64,000 bases of DNA from DASSUW01 sp963792385 (GCA_963792385.1 CAWBVZ010000011.1:248001-312000), one strand, 5' to 3'. Shown: positions 34,633 to 42,996, counted from the stretch's first letter. The notes: generated from the sequence alone by a model not told the origin. Translations and numbers: made by a program.

Positions 34633-36096
34633 GTGACTGCTGAGACGACATCTGACCGCAAACGCTGGATGGCGCTGTACGTGCTGTGCGCCGGCGTATT
34701 GATGATCGTGATCGACGCCACGATCGTGAACGTTGCACTGCCGTCGATCCAGGACGATCTCGGCTTCTCGCAGAGCAGCCTCGCGTGGGTCGTGAACGCG
34801 TATCTGATCGCGTTCGGCGGCCTGCTCCTGCTCGCCGGTCGCATCGGCGATCTGATCGGCCAGCGGCGGATCTTCCTTATCGGCCTCGCGGTCTTCACGG
34901 CCGCCTCCCTGCTGTGCGCCGTGGCGCAGACCCAGGAAATGCTCATCGTCGCGCGCTTCGTCCAGGGCGTCGGCGGCGCGCTGACCTCCGCGGTGATCCT
35001 GGGCATGATCGTGACGATGTTCCCGGAGCCGCGCGAGCAGGCGAAGGCGATCGGCGTCTACGGCTTCGTGGCCTCCGCGGGCGGGTCGATCGGCCTGCTG
35101 GCCGGCGGCGCGCTGACCCAGGCCATCAACTGGCACTGGATCTTCTTCATCAACATTCCCGTCGGCATCGTGACCGCGCTGCTCGCCGTCCGCCTGATCG
35201 CGGACCGGCCCGGCATCGGCATCAAGGCCGGCGCCGACCTCCCCGGCGCCGTCCTCCTCACCGGCGGCCTGATGCTCGGCGTCTACACGATCCTGCAGGT
35301 GACCGAGCAGGGCTGGGGCTCGACCCAGACGCTCGCGCTCGGCGCGGTGTCGATCGCCCTGCTGGTTGCGTTCGTCGCGCGCCAGGCACGGATCGCGAAC
35401 CCGCTGATGCCGCTACGGCTGTTCCACTCGCGCAACGTGTCGGGATCGAACTTGGTGCAGGCACTGCTCGTGGCCGGGATGTTCGGGATGTTCTTCCTCG
35501 GCGCCCTCTACATGCAGCAGGTCCTGGGCTACGACGCGCTCCAGGTCGGCCTCGCGTTCCTGCCGTCGACGATCGTGATGGGCACGATGTCGCTGCGCTT
35601 CTCGGGTCCGCTGAACATGCGCTTCGGCCCGCTGGCGACGCTGATCCCGAGCCTCGTGCTCATCGGGGCAGGGCTGCTGCTGTTCGCGCGCACGCCGGTC
35701 GACGGCACGTACGCGATCGACATCCTGCCGCCGATGGTCCTGATCGGCGCCGGTGCCGGCCTCGGCTTCCCGTCGCTGATGATGCTGGCCATGTCGGGCG
35801 CGACGCCGAGTGACTCCGGCCTCGCCTCGGGCCTGGTCAACACGAGCGTGCAGGTCGGCGGCGCGATCGGCCTCGCTGTGCTCGCCACGCTGGCGACCGG
35901 GCGGACCGAGAGCCTGCTCGCCGACGGCGCGTCGCAGGCGGCAGCGCTCAACTCCGGCTTCCACCTCGCCTACCTGATCGGAGCGATCCTGGTGGCCGTG
36001 GCGATCGTGGTCGCCGTCAGCGTGCTGCGCGCGCCGAAGCCGGCCAAGCAGCACGCCGAGCGGAGCCAGCTGAACCCGGTCTCCGACGCCGCTTAG
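34633..36096 (+). CDS. MFS drug efflux transporter, DHA2 (EmrB/QacA) family
   Basis: A 487-residue, 14-helix exporter. Motif A variant GRIGDLIGQRRIFLIG, an acidic helix-1 motif (VIDATIVNVALPSIQDDLGFSQSSLAWVVNAYLI), helix-4/5 FVQGVGGALTSAVILGMI and FFINIPVGIVTALLA are all characteristic of proton/drug antiporters with 14 helices. GTG 34633 is preferred over GTG 34597 because GAGGAG lies 9 nt before it. It follows the cupin-like gene closely and may share its transcript. The substrate is unknown. Its stop overlaps the convergent small membrane gene by 4 nt. Confidence 0.92.
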   Translation: MTAETTSDRKRWMALYVLCAGVLMIVIDATIVNVALPSIQDDLGFSQSSLAWVVNAYLIAFGGLLLLAGRIGDLIGQRRIFLIGLAVFTAASLLCAVAQTQEMLIVARFVQGVGGALTSAVILGMIVTMFPEPREQAKAIGVYGFVASAGGSIGLLAGGALTQAINWHWIFFINIPVGIVTALLAVRLIADRPGIGIKAGADLPGAVLLTGGLMLGVYTILQVTEQGWGSTQTLALGAVSIALLVAFVARQARIANPLMPLRLFHSRNVSGSNLVQALLVAGMFGMFFLGALYMQQVLGYDALQVGLAFLPSTIVMGTMSLRFSGPLNMRFGPLATLIPSLVLIGAGLLLFARTPVDGTYAIDILPPMVLIGAGAGLGFPSLMMLAMSGATPSDSGLASGLVNTSVQVGGAIGLAVLATLATGRTESLLADGASQAAALNSGFHLAYLIGAILVAVAIVVAVSVLRAPKPAKQHAERSQLNPVSDAA

Positions 36097-36374
36097 CCGC
36101 GGCCCTGCTCACGCAGCTGCTCCGTGATTCGCCGCATCTCGGCCGCCACCGGATCCTCGGTGGCGGCGGGTGCGGCGATCTCCGAGGAGGAGCTGCGCTT
36201 GACGGTTCGCTTGCGCTTGGCGGATCGCAGCGTTCCCCACGCCCACAGGCCGGCCGCCGCGAGCACCGCGAGCGCGACGATCCACAGGATGGCTGAGATC
36301 GCGCCGATCACGATCTTGAACGCCACGACCGCGACGATGACGAGCACGAGGATTGCGAGCGCGCGTTTGAGCAT
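36093..36374 (-). CDS. small single/double-span membrane protein, unknown function
   Basis: A 93-residue protein with two adjacent hydrophobic stretches at the N-terminus (ALAILVLVIVAVVAFKIVIGAISAILWIVALAVLAAAGLWAWG), a basic juxtamembrane segment (RSAKRKRTVKRSSSS) and a cytoplasmic acidic helix (PVAAEMRRITEQLREQ). No family recognised. TACCTT ends 6 nt before the ATG, fitting leaderless expression. Confidence 0.7.
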   Translation of the reverse strand: MLKRALAILVLVIVAVVAFKIVIGAISAILWIVALAVLAAAGLWAWGTLRSAKRKRTVKRSSSSEIAAPAATEDPVAAEMRRITEQLREQGRG

Positions 36375-36380
36375 GACTTG

Positions 36381-36386
36381 AAGGTA
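36381..36386 (-). promoter_or_regulatory. -10 hexamer TACCTT, leaderless type
   Basis: TACCTT ends 6 nt before the ATG at 36374 of the small membrane protein. Confidence 0.4.
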
Positions 36387-37484
36387 CTAGCCGACCGCGG
36401 GCTCGAAGCGGACGTCGCGCATCGCAGCGTCCGCGGCGGCGAAGTCGATCATCCGCTGTGCCTCCTCGGCCACCGCGTCGTGGTCGGCCGGCGCGAGCTC
36501 CCAGGCCGGAAGGATTACGAGCGTCGCCCGGCGGCGGCCCTCGCGCTCGATCCACCAGGTCGCGCGCAGCATCCCGTCGACGAGCACGTTGTTGAAGAAG
36601 CGGCCGAGACCGAGCATCACCTCCCAGGGGAAGTCCGCCGGGATGATCCGCCGGCGGTTGGCGTGCCCGAGCAGCACGTTGTCGTACTCGCCGAGGAACC
36701 GCACGGGCGCCGGCGTGTCGGGGTCTGGCCGTGGCGCGTCGGGCAGGTCGAACAGCTCGCGGCCGTCCTCGCCCTCGAAGGTCACGAGCCGCGGTCGCAG
36801 CCGCTCGAACACCTCCGCCAGCTTCGTCAGGCCCGACCAGTTCTGCGCGTCCATCGCCGACGCCGGGCCGAACGCGCGCAGGTAGCGCAGGACCACCTCG
36901 TCGATCGACGGCTCGGCCTCGAGCGCGCGGCCGGTCCAGTCCTCGATCGTCGCGTACTTCGCGTGGCCGCCGGCGCCCCACACGCCGCGCGGCGGCACCT
37001 GCACGAGCGGCACGTACACGCGCGCGGCGTTGGCGATCGCCTCGACGTCGTCGCCGATGCCGCGCTCGACGAGCCGGCGCGCGACCTCGCGCGCGGTCAG
37101 CGGCTCGTCGGCGAGGATCTCGCGGACGCCGGCGGCGAGCTCCGCGAGGTCGGCGCCGCCCATCCGCCGCCCGAACGCGCCGTTGTGGCCGCGGATCGCG
37201 GCGACCTGCACCAGCGGCCGCAGCAGCAGGGCGTCAGGCACCGTGACGAGGTGCACGGTGCCGCGCATCAGCGTCATGCGCACGGCCTCGCGCTCGGTCA
37301 GCATCCGCCCGAGCACGTGCGGGTCGAAGCCCTCCAGGCGTGACCACAGCCCGAAGTAGGGCGGCATCGGCGCCTGTGCCTGGAGCCCGACGAGGTGCTC
37401 GAGCGCGTCGGCGACCGGCATGTCGGTCCGGCGCAGCAGCAGCTGGCGCGCGAGCAGCGCGCGGTTGAGCGCGCGGCGGTTCAC
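36387..37484 (-). CDS. winged helix DNA-binding (AlkZ-like DNA glycosylase family) protein
   Basis: A 365-residue member of the HTH_42/AlkZ superfamily. Tandem winged helices are expected; conserved features are ALLARQLLLRR, the catalytic-type Gln-x-Gln motif in LVGLQAQAPMPPYFGLWSRL (Q35, Q37), VRMTLMRGTVHLV and the C-terminal FLGEYDNVLLGHANRRRII, WWIEREGRRRATLVILP. In AlkZ the two glutamines act in unhooking interstrand crosslinks. It starts at GTG 37484, overlapping the stop of the secreted hydrolase gene by 4 nt. Glycosylase activity is inferred from the QxQ motif; many family members remain uncharacterised. Confidence 0.87.
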   Translation of the reverse strand: MNRRALNRALLARQLLLRRTDMPVADALEHLVGLQAQAPMPPYFGLWSRLEGFDPHVLGRMLTEREAVRMTLMRGTVHLVTVPDALLLRPLVQVAAIRGHNGAFGRRMGGADLAELAAGVREILADEPLTAREVARRLVERGIGDDVEAIANAARVYVPLVQVPPRGVWGAGGHAKYATIEDWTGRALEAEPSIDEVVLRYLRAFGPASAMDAQNWSGLTKLAEVFERLRPRLVTFEGEDGRELFDLPDAPRPDPDTPAPVRFLGEYDNVLLGHANRRRIIPADFPWEVMLGLGRFFNNVLVDGMLRATWWIEREGRRRATLVILPAWELAPADHDAVAEEAQRMIDFAAADAAMRDVRFEPAVG

Positions 37485-39313
37485 GGCGCGAGAATCGTGG
37501 TGCGCACGCGGCGGCCGTCGATCGCGCCGGCGATCGTCGCGCGTGCGAGCCGCTGCCGCAGGTTCCAGCGCGCGCGCAGGTGCCCGCGCCGTCCGATGCG
37601 CAGGTCCGCGCGCACGGCGCCGGTGTCGAGTCGCCAGGTCGCGGTCCCGCTCACCGGCACGTCGCGGGTGAACCGCGCGGCCCGGAAGCGGAAGCGGACC
37701 AGGCGCGTGCCCGTGTAGCTCCAGCGCCCGCCGCGCAGGCCGCGGTCGCTGCCGCTGTAGTTGAGCGACCAGCGCTGGATCGCGTCGGCGACCATCGCGG
37801 CCGCGGAGGCGGCGACGCCGGTCGCGCCGGGCGCCGCTCTCCGCCGGAAGCGGTCAACGACGTGCACCTCGGCGACCCGGCCGGCGCAGCTCGTGTCGCC
37901 GGCGTCGAGCGTGCGGATGAACCGGCGCACGAGCGGCGCGGCGCAGCCCGTCCGGTCGGACAACGCCGAGACGTGGATCGTGTTGTGCATCTCCACGAAC
38001 GTCGAACGCGGGAAGCGGGAGGCGACGACGAGCGCGCCCGACGACGCGGTGATGTTGTCGAGGTCGCCGTTGATCACCAGCGTCGGCACGGCGGGGTACG
38101 GGTCGCCAGGTGGGGCGGGCGGGTCGGGGAAGAGCGGGCCGGGCCAGCGCAGGCACGCGGTCGCTCCCTCGTAGTCGAGGCCGGTCCAGACGGTCGGTGA
38201 GAACGGGGCGAAGCGAGCGGCGGGCTGCGCTGCGCGCGCCTGCGCGAGCTGTGCGCGACGGTCCGCGAAGCGCGCCGCCGGATCCCACAGCTGCGGGTAG
38301 TCGTGGCAGGTGACGGCGAGGTAGAGCGCTTCGGAGAAGCCGCGCACCGGCGAGGCGGTCGGGTCGAGCGTGCTCTCGGCGACCAGCCGCAGTAGCGGCG
38401 CGCGGTCGCCCGCCTCGAACGCGTGGATCGCGGCCACCAGGTCGCGGTAGACGGTGAGGTTCCCGTACGCCGACTGGACCACCGTCGCCAGCGACGTCTC
38501 GTCGATCCGCACGCGGATGCGGTTCCCGTCCGTGTCCAGCCCGCGGCCGCTCACCGGGTGTCGCCGGACCCTGTCCACCGTGCGCGTCAGCGCCGCGAGC
38601 GGATCCTCGCCGCACACCGGACGGCGCTCGCAGGCCAGCCGCAGGCCGCGCCAGGTCGCCTCCGCGAGGTCGCCGAATGCCGGGTCGGTCCCCGGCAACG
38701 GGTAGGTCCCGTCGAGCACGAGCGAGCGCAGCCGGTCGCCGTGCCGGACCGCGAACGCCTGGCCGACGTAGGAGCCATACGAGTCGCCGTAGAAGTCGAC
38801 CTTGTCGATCTTCAGCGCGTCGAGCACCGCCGCGAGGTCGTCCACGACCGCGTGCGTCCCGTAGAAATCGACGCGCAGCCCGAGCTGCGCCGCGCAGCGG
38901 CCGGCGCGGCGCACGTAGTCATCGACCGTGCGGCGCAGCGCCGGGCAGTCGAGCGCGCCCGAGAGCCCGGTGCCGCGGGCGTCGACGAGCAGCAGGTCGC
39001 GCCGGTTCATCAGCGGCCGGTCGAGCGCGAGGTAGTAGCTGCGGCTGTCAGTGGTCGAGTAGCCCGGCCCGCCCTCGACGTCGACCATCGTGCCGAGCGA
39101 CGGGCGGGTGCTGTCGCGCCGCCGGTAGTGCTCGAACTCGATGCGGATCGTCACGTCGGTCGATCCCGCGCGGTCGAGCGGCACCGCCACGTACCCGCAG
39201 CGCGCGCCCGCCGCCGCATCCCGGCACGGATGCCAATGCGGCGCGGCGGCGTGGGCGGCGGGAGCCAGGACGGCAACGGCGGTCGCCACCGCCAGCACGG
39301 CCGGGAATCTCAC
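37481..39313 (-). CDS. secreted alpha/beta hydrolase, tripeptidyl-aminopeptidase-like
   Basis: A 610-residue exported hydrolase: signal peptide (AVLAVATAVAVLAPAAHA), cysteine-containing N-terminus (HPCRDAAAGARCGYVAVPLDRAG), and an alpha/beta core with oxyanion region MVDVEGGPGYSTTDS, LLLVDARGTGLSG, nucleophile Ser in DFYGDSYGSYVGQAFA, Asp in LVINGDLDNIT and His in MHNTIHVSA. The cap and C-terminal TAP-like domain (LVRRFIRTLDAGDTSCAG) match actinobacterial tripeptidyl aminopeptidases. The last 110 residues form an extra beta-rich domain. Starts at GTG 39313 with TAGGGT 6 nt upstream. It shares a 4-nt overlap with the AlkZ-like gene. Confidence 0.9.
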   Translation of the reverse strand: MRFPAVLAVATAVAVLAPAAHAAAPHWHPCRDAAAGARCGYVAVPLDRAGSTDVTIRIEFEHYRRRDSTRPSLGTMVDVEGGPGYSTTDSRSYYLALDRPLMNRRDLLLVDARGTGLSGALDCPALRRTVDDYVRRAGRCAAQLGLRVDFYGTHAVVDDLAAVLDALKIDKVDFYGDSYGSYVGQAFAVRHGDRLRSLVLDGTYPLPGTDPAFGDLAEATWRGLRLACERRPVCGEDPLAALTRTVDRVRRHPVSGRGLDTDGNRIRVRIDETSLATVVQSAYGNLTVYRDLVAAIHAFEAGDRAPLLRLVAESTLDPTASPVRGFSEALYLAVTCHDYPQLWDPAARFADRRAQLAQARAAQPAARFAPFSPTVWTGLDYEGATACLRWPGPLFPDPPAPPGDPYPAVPTLVINGDLDNITASSGALVVASRFPRSTFVEMHNTIHVSALSDRTGCAAPLVRRFIRTLDAGDTSCAGRVAEVHVVDRFRRRAAPGATGVAASAAAMVADAIQRWSLNYSGSDRGLRGGRWSYTGTRLVRFRFRAARFTRDVPVSGTATWRLDTGAVRADLRIGRRGHLRARWNLRQRLARATIAGAIDGRRVRTTILAP

Positions 39314-39319
39314 ATGCGC

Positions 39320-39325
39320 ACCCTA
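39320..39325 (-). promoter_or_regulatory. -10 hexamer TAGGGT, leaderless type
   Basis: TAGGGT ends 6 nt before the GTG at 39313 of the secreted hydrolase, overlapping the stop codon region of the upstream AhpD-like gene. Confidence 0.4.
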
Positions 39326-39775
39326 TGCGACGGCCTCCTCGATCTCCGGGTCGGGCGCCATCGCGAGGCCGACGCCGACGAGGTTCCAGGCGTTGATGGC
39401 GATGATCGCGCCGATCAGGTTGCCGAGCTCGGTCGTGCCGAACTGGCGCGCGGCCTCGTCGTACACGTCATCCGGCACGCCCGCATCGGGGAGGCGGGTC
39501 ATCGCCTCGGTGAGCGCGAGCGCCGCCCGCTCGCGATCGTCGAAGAACGGCGTCTTACGCCACGCGGCGAGCGCCCAGATCCGGCGCTCGCTCTCGCCCG
39601 CAGCGCGAGCGTCGCTCGAGTGGCTGTCGACGCAGTACGAGCACCCGTTGATCTGCGACGCGCGGATCCGGATCAGCTCACGGATGGTGGGGTCGAAGTC
39701 GACGCTGCGATCGAGCGCGTTGACTGCGCGGTAGACGCCCGGAGCGGCCGAGGAGAGGGAGATTCGATCGGTCAT
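39323..39775 (-). CDS. carboxymuconolactone decarboxylase/AhpD-like protein
   Basis: A 150-residue all-helical AhpD-like protein. The redox motif is INGCSYCVDSHSSDARAAG, a CxxC with downstream histidine as in alkylhydroperoxidase AhpD. It should reduce peroxides using thiols. ATG 39775 is preceded at 7 nt by TAGCCT; the longer frame upstream is a shadow. It is divergent from the MocR-type regulator, with repeated AAGTG(A/G)TCC-like boxes between them, so it is the likely target of that regulator. Confidence 0.9.
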   Translation of the reverse strand: MTDRISLSSAAPGVYRAVNALDRSVDFDPTIRELIRIRASQINGCSYCVDSHSSDARAAGESERRIWALAAWRKTPFFDDRERAALALTEAMTRLPDAGVPDDVYDEAARQFGTTELGNLIGAIIAINAWNLVGVGLAMAPDPEIEEAVA

Positions 39776-39782
39776 GGGTCGC

Positions 39783-39788
39783 AGGCTA
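39783..39788 (-). promoter_or_regulatory. -10 hexamer TAGCCT, leaderless type
   Basis: TAGCCT ends 7 nt before the ATG of the AhpD-like gene and lies 6 bp from the first MocR-type box. Confidence 0.45.
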
Positions 39789-39794
39789 GGCTGC

Positions 39795-39844
39795 AAGTGA
39801 TCCAGAGAACAGAGCCACTTCGATGCCGAAATCTTGGACCACTT
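39795..39844. promoter_or_regulatory. three AAGTG(G/A)TCC-like boxes, probable MocR operator
   Basis: Boxes are AAGTGATCC (39795-39803), GAGCCACTT (39812-39820, inverted) and GGACCACTT (39836-39844, inverted). Two lie between the divergent AhpD-like and MocR genes; the third is inside the MocR coding start. Repeated half-sites of this kind are typical of MocR/PdxR binding regions. Confidence 0.55.
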
Positions 39845-41211
39845 CCGCGACCCTTCACCTCGCTCTCGAGCCCGGCCCGCGGCGCAGCGGGCTCGAGGGC
39901 GCGCTGCGCGCCGCGATCCGTGAAGGGCGACTCGCCGCCGCCACGCGGCTGCCGTCGACGCGCGCGCTCGCGCACGATCTCGGCCTGGCCCGCGGCACGG
40001 TGGTCGAGGCGTTCGCGCAGTTGCAGGCCGAGGGCTACCTCGAATCCCGTCGCGGCGCCGGCACCTGGGTCGCCGCGGTCGCCGCCCCGACGGCCACCGC
40101 CGCACCAGCGCGGGCGGCGGAACGCCTGCCGCGCTTCAGCTGGCATCCCGGCCTGCCGGACCTGACCGAGTTCCCGCACGCCGCGTGGGCGAGCGCCCTG
40201 CGCCGCGGCCTGCACGAGGCGCCGGCGGCAAGCCTCGGCTACGGCGACCCGCGCGGCCGGCCGGAGCTGCGTGAGGCACTCGCCGACTATCTCGCGCGAG
40301 CGCGCGGGGCGGTCGCCGACCCGGAGCTGATCGTCGTCACCGCGGGATTCAGCCAGGCACTCGCGCTCCTCGCGCGTGTGCTGCGCGCGCGTGGCGTGAC
40401 GCGGATCGCAATGGAGGATCCCTGCCTGACGGAGCACCGCGACATCGCGACCGCCGCCGGGCTCGACGTCGCGCCGCTCGCGGTCGACGGCCGCGGTGCG
40501 CGCACCGAGCGGCTCGCCGCCACGCGCGCCGGCGCCGCGCTGCTCGCGCCGGCGCATCAGTTCCCGCTCGGGACCGTCCTGCATCCGGAGCGCCGCGCGG
40601 CGGCGGTCGCATGGGCGCGCACGACCGGTGGCCTGTTGATCGAGGACGACTACGACGCCGAGCTGCGCTACGACCGTCAACCCGTCGGCGCGCTGCAGGC
40701 GCTCGATCCCGACCACGTGGTCTACGCGGGCACGGCGAGCAAGACGCTCGCGCCCGGGCTGCGGCTCGGGTGGCTGCTGCTGCCGCGGCGGCTGCTCGAT
40801 CCCGTGTGCGCACTTCGCGAGGACGGCCATGTGGCGGCGACCGAGCAGATCGCGTTCGCCGAGTTGCTACGGTCCGGCGCGTTCGAGCGCCACGTGCGCC
40901 GGATGCGCGCGCGCTACCGGGCACGCCGCGACCGGCTCGTGGCGATGCTCGCCGCGAGCGCTCCCGCCGTCGAGCCGGTCGGCATCTCGGCGGGGCTGCG
41001 CGTGCTGCTCGAGCTCCCGCGCGACGGCGAGTCCGGCGCCGCGCTCGCCCGCCGCGGCCGCGAGCGCTCGATCGAGCTTTTCCCGGTCGCGCCGTACTAC
41101 CACGGCGGCCGCGCGACCCACGACGGCGTCGTCGTCGGCTACGCGGCGCTCCCGGAGCACGCCTTCAGCGCCGGTCTTGCCGCGCTCGGCGATCTCCTTG
41201 CGGACGCGTGA
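39823..41211 (+). CDS. MocR-type regulator: GntR DNA-binding domain fused to aminotransferase fold
   Basis: A 462-residue MocR/PdxR-type protein. Residues 15-90 are a GntR winged helix (LEGALRAAIREGRLAAATRLPSTRALAHDLGLARGTVVEAFAQLQAEGYLESRRGAGTWV). Residues 105-460 are an aspartate-aminotransferase fold with LGYGDPRGRPELREALADYLARARG, a PLP aspartate region IEDDYDAELRYDRQPVGALQ and the PLP lysine in YAGTASKTLAPGLRLGW. Such proteins bind PLP and regulate vitamin B6 or amine metabolism. It diverges from the AhpD-like gene. Ligand and target are inferred from context only. Confidence 0.93.
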   Translation: MPKSWTTSATLHLALEPGPRRSGLEGALRAAIREGRLAAATRLPSTRALAHDLGLARGTVVEAFAQLQAEGYLESRRGAGTWVAAVAAPTATAAPARAAERLPRFSWHPGLPDLTEFPHAAWASALRRGLHEAPAASLGYGDPRGRPELREALADYLARARGAVADPELIVVTAGFSQALALLARVLRARGVTRIAMEDPCLTEHRDIATAAGLDVAPLAVDGRGARTERLAATRAGAALLAPAHQFPLGTVLHPERRAAAVAWARTTGGLLIEDDYDAELRYDRQPVGALQALDPDHVVYAGTASKTLAPGLRLGWLLLPRRLLDPVCALREDGHVAATEQIAFAELLRSGAFERHVRRMRARYRARRDRLVAMLAASAPAVEPVGISAGLRVLLELPRDGESGAALARRGRERSIELFPVAPYYHGGRATHDGVVVGYAALPEHAFSAGLAALGDLLADA

Positions 41212-41219
41212 GGTCGAGC

Positions 41220-41225
41220 TACGAT
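41220..41225 (+). promoter_or_regulatory. -10 hexamer TACGAT, leaderless type
   Basis: TACGAT ends 6 nt before the ATG at 41232 of the M48 protease gene. Confidence 0.45.
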
Positions 41226-41231
41226 CGACAC

Positions 41232-42119
41232 ATGCGCGTTCGCCGCCGCCGAGAGCTGTTTCCGACCGACTACGGGCTGACCGCCCGGATGCTCATGGCG
41301 GCCGTGATGACGCCGGCCGTGCTCGTGGCGGCGCTCGTGGCGGTGGTGGCATTCGCGCCGACGAAGATCATCGTCGTCGTCGCCATCGCGTCGGCCGTCG
41401 GCATTGTCGGAGCCGTCCGCGAGCGCGCGGCGGCGGCCCACGGCCACGAGGTCGAGCCGTCGGAGGCGCCCGAGCTGCACGCGATCGTCGAGCGCCTGTG
41501 CGTCGTCGCGGATCTCGCCAAGCCACGGATCGTCGTCGAGAACGAGCGGCAGCCGAACAGCTGGATCGTGAGCCTCGGCCACGGCCGCTCGCGCCTTCAC
41601 GTCACCCAGGGCCTGCTGGACCGGCTCGAGTGGAGCGAGCTCGAGGCGGTCGTCGGCCACGAGCTGGCCCACGTCGCGCATCGCGACGCCGCGGTCATGA
41701 CCGTCGTCGGCGGCCCGGGCGCCGTCATGCTCGGCGGCGGCATGCGCGTGACCCGCGGTGGCGGGTTCTGGATGCTGCAGATGGGCGGCGTCGTCGCGAT
41801 CGCGATCGGATGGCTGGGAAGCGTCGGCACGCGCGCGCTGTCGCGCTACCGCGAGTTCGCCGCCGACGCCGGCGCCGTCGCCCTCACCGGCAACCCCGCC
41901 GCGCTCGCGTCGGCGCTGATGAAGGTGTCCGACGGCGTGATGGCGATGCCGTCGCGGGACCTGCGCGCGGTCGCCGCCCGCGACCCGTTCCACCTGCTCC
42001 CGGTCGCACGCGCACACAACTGGCGCTCCGGCCCGCCGCTCCCCGCGACCCACCCGTCGTTGCAGGCGCGGATCGCCCGGCTTGAGCGGTTGGAGTCGCG
42101 GCTCCAGGCCGCGCGCTGA
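41232..42119 (+). CDS. M48 family membrane metalloprotease (HtpX-like)
   Basis: A 295-residue membrane zinc protease. Two N-terminal helices (LMAAVMTPAVLVAALVAVVAF, IIVVVAIASAVGIVGAV) precede the catalytic domain with LEAVVGHELAHVAHRD, the HExxH zinc motif, a further hydrophobic segment (GGVVAIAIGWLGSVGT) and the third ligand region YREFAADAGAVAL. The end (PATHPSLQARIARLERLE) is typical of HtpX-like proteases, which degrade misfolded membrane proteins. ATG 41232 is preceded by TACGAT at 6 nt. Its 3' end faces the SDR gene across an inverted repeat. Confidence 0.92.
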   Translation: MRVRRRRELFPTDYGLTARMLMAAVMTPAVLVAALVAVVAFAPTKIIVVVAIASAVGIVGAVRERAAAAHGHEVEPSEAPELHAIVERLCVVADLAKPRIVVENERQPNSWIVSLGHGRSRLHVTQGLLDRLEWSELEAVVGHELAHVAHRDAAVMTVVGGPGAVMLGGGMRVTRGGGFWMLQMGGVVAIAIGWLGSVGTRALSRYREFAADAGAVALTGNPAALASALMKVSDGVMAMPSRDLRAVAARDPFHLLPVARAHNWRSGPPLPATHPSLQARIARLERLESRLQAAR

Positions 42120-42128
42120 GCGGCGGGA

Positions 42129-42186
42129 CGAACGTCAACCCCGCCCAACGGACACCCGCTGCCCTACCCAGCGCAGTTGACGTTCG
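42129..42186. repeat. short inverted repeat, reduced relative of the 59.4-kb element
   Basis: CGAACGTCAAC (42129-42139) and GTTGACGTTCG (42176-42186) are perfect inverted copies flanking 36 bp. The right arm continues as GCGCAGTTGACGTTCGCT, which matches the terminal repeat of the element at 59387-59603 over GCAGTTGACGTTCGC. It lies between convergent genes, so it could serve as a bidirectional terminator or be a remnant of a small mobile repeat. Confidence 0.7.
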
Positions 42187-42198
42187 CTGAGCCCGAGA

Positions 42199-42996
42199 TC
42201 ACTCGCCGGTCAGCCGCTCCGACAACTCCCGCAGCCGGCGACGCGCGTCGGCGTCGTACGCCTGCGCATCGGCACGCGCCTCGCGCGCGCCGTTGAAGTA
42301 GCGGCCGCTGACGCCCTCGAGCGCCGGATCGGAGACGAGCCGCATCGTCGCGTCGACGCCCTCGTCGATCGAGCTGATCGGGGAGTGGACGATCTTGGTC
42401 GGCATGTAGGTCGCCGGGTGCAGGCAGGTGGCGGTGACGCCGCTGCCCTCGAGCTCCTCGGCCAGGTCGAACGTGAAGAGGATCTGGGCGAGCTTGCTCT
42501 GGCAGTACGCGCGCACCCCGTCGTAGCTTCGCTCGAGCATCACGTCGTCGAAGTCGATCGGCATCTGCCCGCCGGAGGACACGTTGACGATCCGTGCCGG
42601 CGCCGAGCGGCGCAGCAGGTCGAGCAGCCGCCGTGTCAGGGCGTAGCCGGCGAGGTAGTTGACCGCGAATCGGAGCTCGTGCCCATCTGCGCTCTCCATC
42701 CGCTCCCCGCCGCCGGGGATGTCGCTGCCGATGCCGGCGTTGTTCACCAGCACGTCGAGACGCGGCTCGGCGGCGAGCATCTCGTCCGCCAGCCGCCGGA
42801 CCTCGTCGAGCGAGGCCAGGTCCGCCCGGTAGGCGCGCACTCGGTCGCCCCCGCCCAGCTCCGCCACCGTCGCGGCGATCCGCTCCTCGCTGCGCCCGTG
42901 CACGAGCACGGTCGCTCCGGCCGCGAGGGCGGCACCCGCCAGCGCGCGCCCGAGGCCGTCGGTGGCGCCGGTGATGAGGACGACCTTGCCGGTCAA
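42199..42996 (-). CDS. short-chain dehydrogenase/reductase
   Basis: A 265-residue classical SDR. NAD(P)-binding glycine motif LITGATDGLGRALAG, then DVLVNNAGIG, the catalytic serine region IVNVSSGGQ and the YxxxK pair in YCQSKLAQILF. The substrate is unknown; retinol-dehydrogenase/WWOX-like SDRs are the closest in style. The start is TTG 42996, inside a TTGA overlap with the stop of the HD-domain gene; the far longer frame upstream shadows that gene. Translational coupling to the HD protein is therefore expected. Confidence 0.9.
   Translation of the reverse strand: MTGKVVLITGATDGLGRALAGAALAAGATVLVHGRSEERIAATVAELGGGDRVRAYRADLASLDEVRRLADEMLAAEPRLDVLVNNAGIGSDIPGGGERMESADGHELRFAVNYLAGYALTRRLLDLLRRSAPARIVNVSSGGQMPIDFDDVMLERSYDGVRAYCQSKLAQILFTFDLAEELEGSGVTATCLHPATYMPTKIVHSPISSIDEGVDATMRLVSDPALEGVSGRYFNGAREARADAQAYDADARRRLRELSERLTGE

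Noticed and set aside
36109..36981. 290-residue minus-strand ORF
   Set aside because: Arg/Pro-rich composition and position antisense/out of frame to the AlkZ-like and small membrane genes mark it as a shadow.
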